Below are positions 63,510-64,000 of a stretch of DNA of 64,000 bases, piece after piece. How positions within the stretch are numbered: the stretch's first letter is position 1; each line of letters begins with the position of its first letter. This stretch comes from Psychroserpens burtonensis DSM 12212 (GTDB lineage: Bacteria; Bacteroidota; Bacteroidia; Flavobacteriales; Flavobacteriaceae): positions 122,919-186,918 of the forward strand of contig NZ_KE384346.1 of assembly GCF_000425305.1 (NCBI RefSeq), written 5' to 3'. Both the position numbers and the translations under genes were made by a program. Under the pieces are notes generated by a model. That model was not told where the DNA came from. It worked only from the letters and a program-made list of their open reading frames with translations, and ran no database searches.

Positions 63510-64000
63510 TTATTGTAGTATTAAATCTTCAATATTAGATTGATCAAACAGGTAATCTTCGAGAGATTCTTCTGAAATTTCAGTATCTGTAAAATTGTTA
63601 ATGTTAAGTTCGTCTTCGGTTAAAAGGGACGCTAATTCATAGCTTGTGTAATCTTCTTGCTCTAAGTAGTTTTCAATAGAGGCGGTTTCTAAAGAATCAA
63701 AAGTTATAGTTTCCGAAGCGTTATAAAACACATTAAACATTAGAACCAAACACGCTGCTATTGCAGAAACATACATTACTTTTTTCCAACTAAATAAAGG
63801 TATGACTTTTACGTCCTGTTCCTCTTCTAATTTTAGAAAGATTTTGTTCTCCAAAGATTCAAAATAAGAATCTGGAACATCAAAGCCAGAGACATCAACG
63901 GTACTCTTTAATTGTACCTCACTAAGAATTTGCTCTTCAACTTGTGAAAAGTAATCTTTAGGCACTTTAAACCCTGAAGTTTTAATGGTATATAATTCTT
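63510..64000 (-). CDS. Probable anti-sigma membrane protein (5' end outside window)
   Basis: The frame is open to the right edge; the GTG at 63965 is not needed as a start, since codons upstream (YTIKTSGFKVPKDYF) continue the protein. That stretch and VSGFDVPDSYFESLENKIF further on are two copies of a GFxVPxxYFxxxExxI repeat, common in Bacteroidetes anti-sigma N-termini. A membrane segment (KVMYVSAIAACLVLMFNVFY) and an acidic periplasmic tail follow. The sigma gene is expected just outside the window. Confidence 0.75.
   Translation of the reverse strand, partial: ELYTIKTSGFKVPKDYFSQVEEQILSEVQLKSTVDVSGFDVPDSYFESLENKIFLKLEEEQDVKVIPLFSWKKVMYVSAIAACLVLMFNVFYNASETITFDSLETASIENYLEQEDYTSYELASLLTEDELNINNFTDTEISEESLEDYLFDQSNIEDLILQ

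Overview
The window is low-GC DNA from a marine-type member of the Bacteroidetes, most likely a Flavobacteriaceae relative. The evidence is type IX secretion (T9SS) C-terminal sorting domains, Y_Y_Y/propeller sensor kinases, TAnnTTTG-type promoters, few Shine-Dalgarno sites, and typical flavobacterial gene families (DUF6265, H-NOX next to a multi-PAS kinase, a fused OtsA/OtsB, a HADH-ECH fusion with a MarR regulator).

Left arm (1-12.4 kb): two T9SS-sorted paralogues (the first cut by the window edge), a secreted M28 peptidase, a three-gene nitric-oxide-type sensing module (response regulator, H-NOX, PAS/GAF histidine kinase), and divergent trehalose genes (fused trehalose-6-phosphate synthase/phosphatase against a GH15 hydrolase). 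Decayed copies of the otsB end and of the M28 peptidase start lie on opposite sides of the H-NOX module, recording an old rearrangement.

Centre (12.5-40.8 kb, all minus strand): the most unusual region. Eight sensor histidine kinases stand head to tail with almost the same kinase core but different sensor halves: two giants with six tandem ~190-residue modules, three propeller/Y_Y_Y sensors, a 7TM sensor, a TPR sensor and an NTF2-like sensor. None carries a receiver or DNA-binding output domain. They are followed, with overlaps or very short gaps, by a single-domain receiver, a receiver-class III nucleotide cyclase, and a small membrane protein that resembles the Pycsar effector family (PycTM, formerly DUF5706). 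I read this as a many-sensor phosphorelay that sets a cyclic nucleotide level, which in turn acts on a membrane effector. Shared intergenic spacers, near-identical tracts and a shared 42-nt in-frame insertion show that it grew by tandem duplication and gene conversion.

Right arm (41.4-64 kb): a propeller/SnoaL protein; a fatty-acid beta-oxidation operon (MarR, HADH-ECH, thiolase, acyl-CoA dehydrogenase) with a perfect 20-bp operator and a broken four-helix-bundle gene inside; an acyl-CoA ligase; purL; a T9SS endonuclease I; an rRNA methyltransferase. An ECF sigma locus resembling CnrH/CnrY/CnrX follows. Four copies of one promoter (nACAAGTT-N14-CATCTA, exact 14-nt spacing) precede the sigma gene, the anti-sigma-like gene, an EF-hand gene and a YHYH-MORN-SCO operon, defining a local regulon. 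The window ends in a Ycf48-like lipoprotein and part of a second ECF-associated operon. I saw no rRNA, tRNA, CRISPR array or intact insertion sequence.
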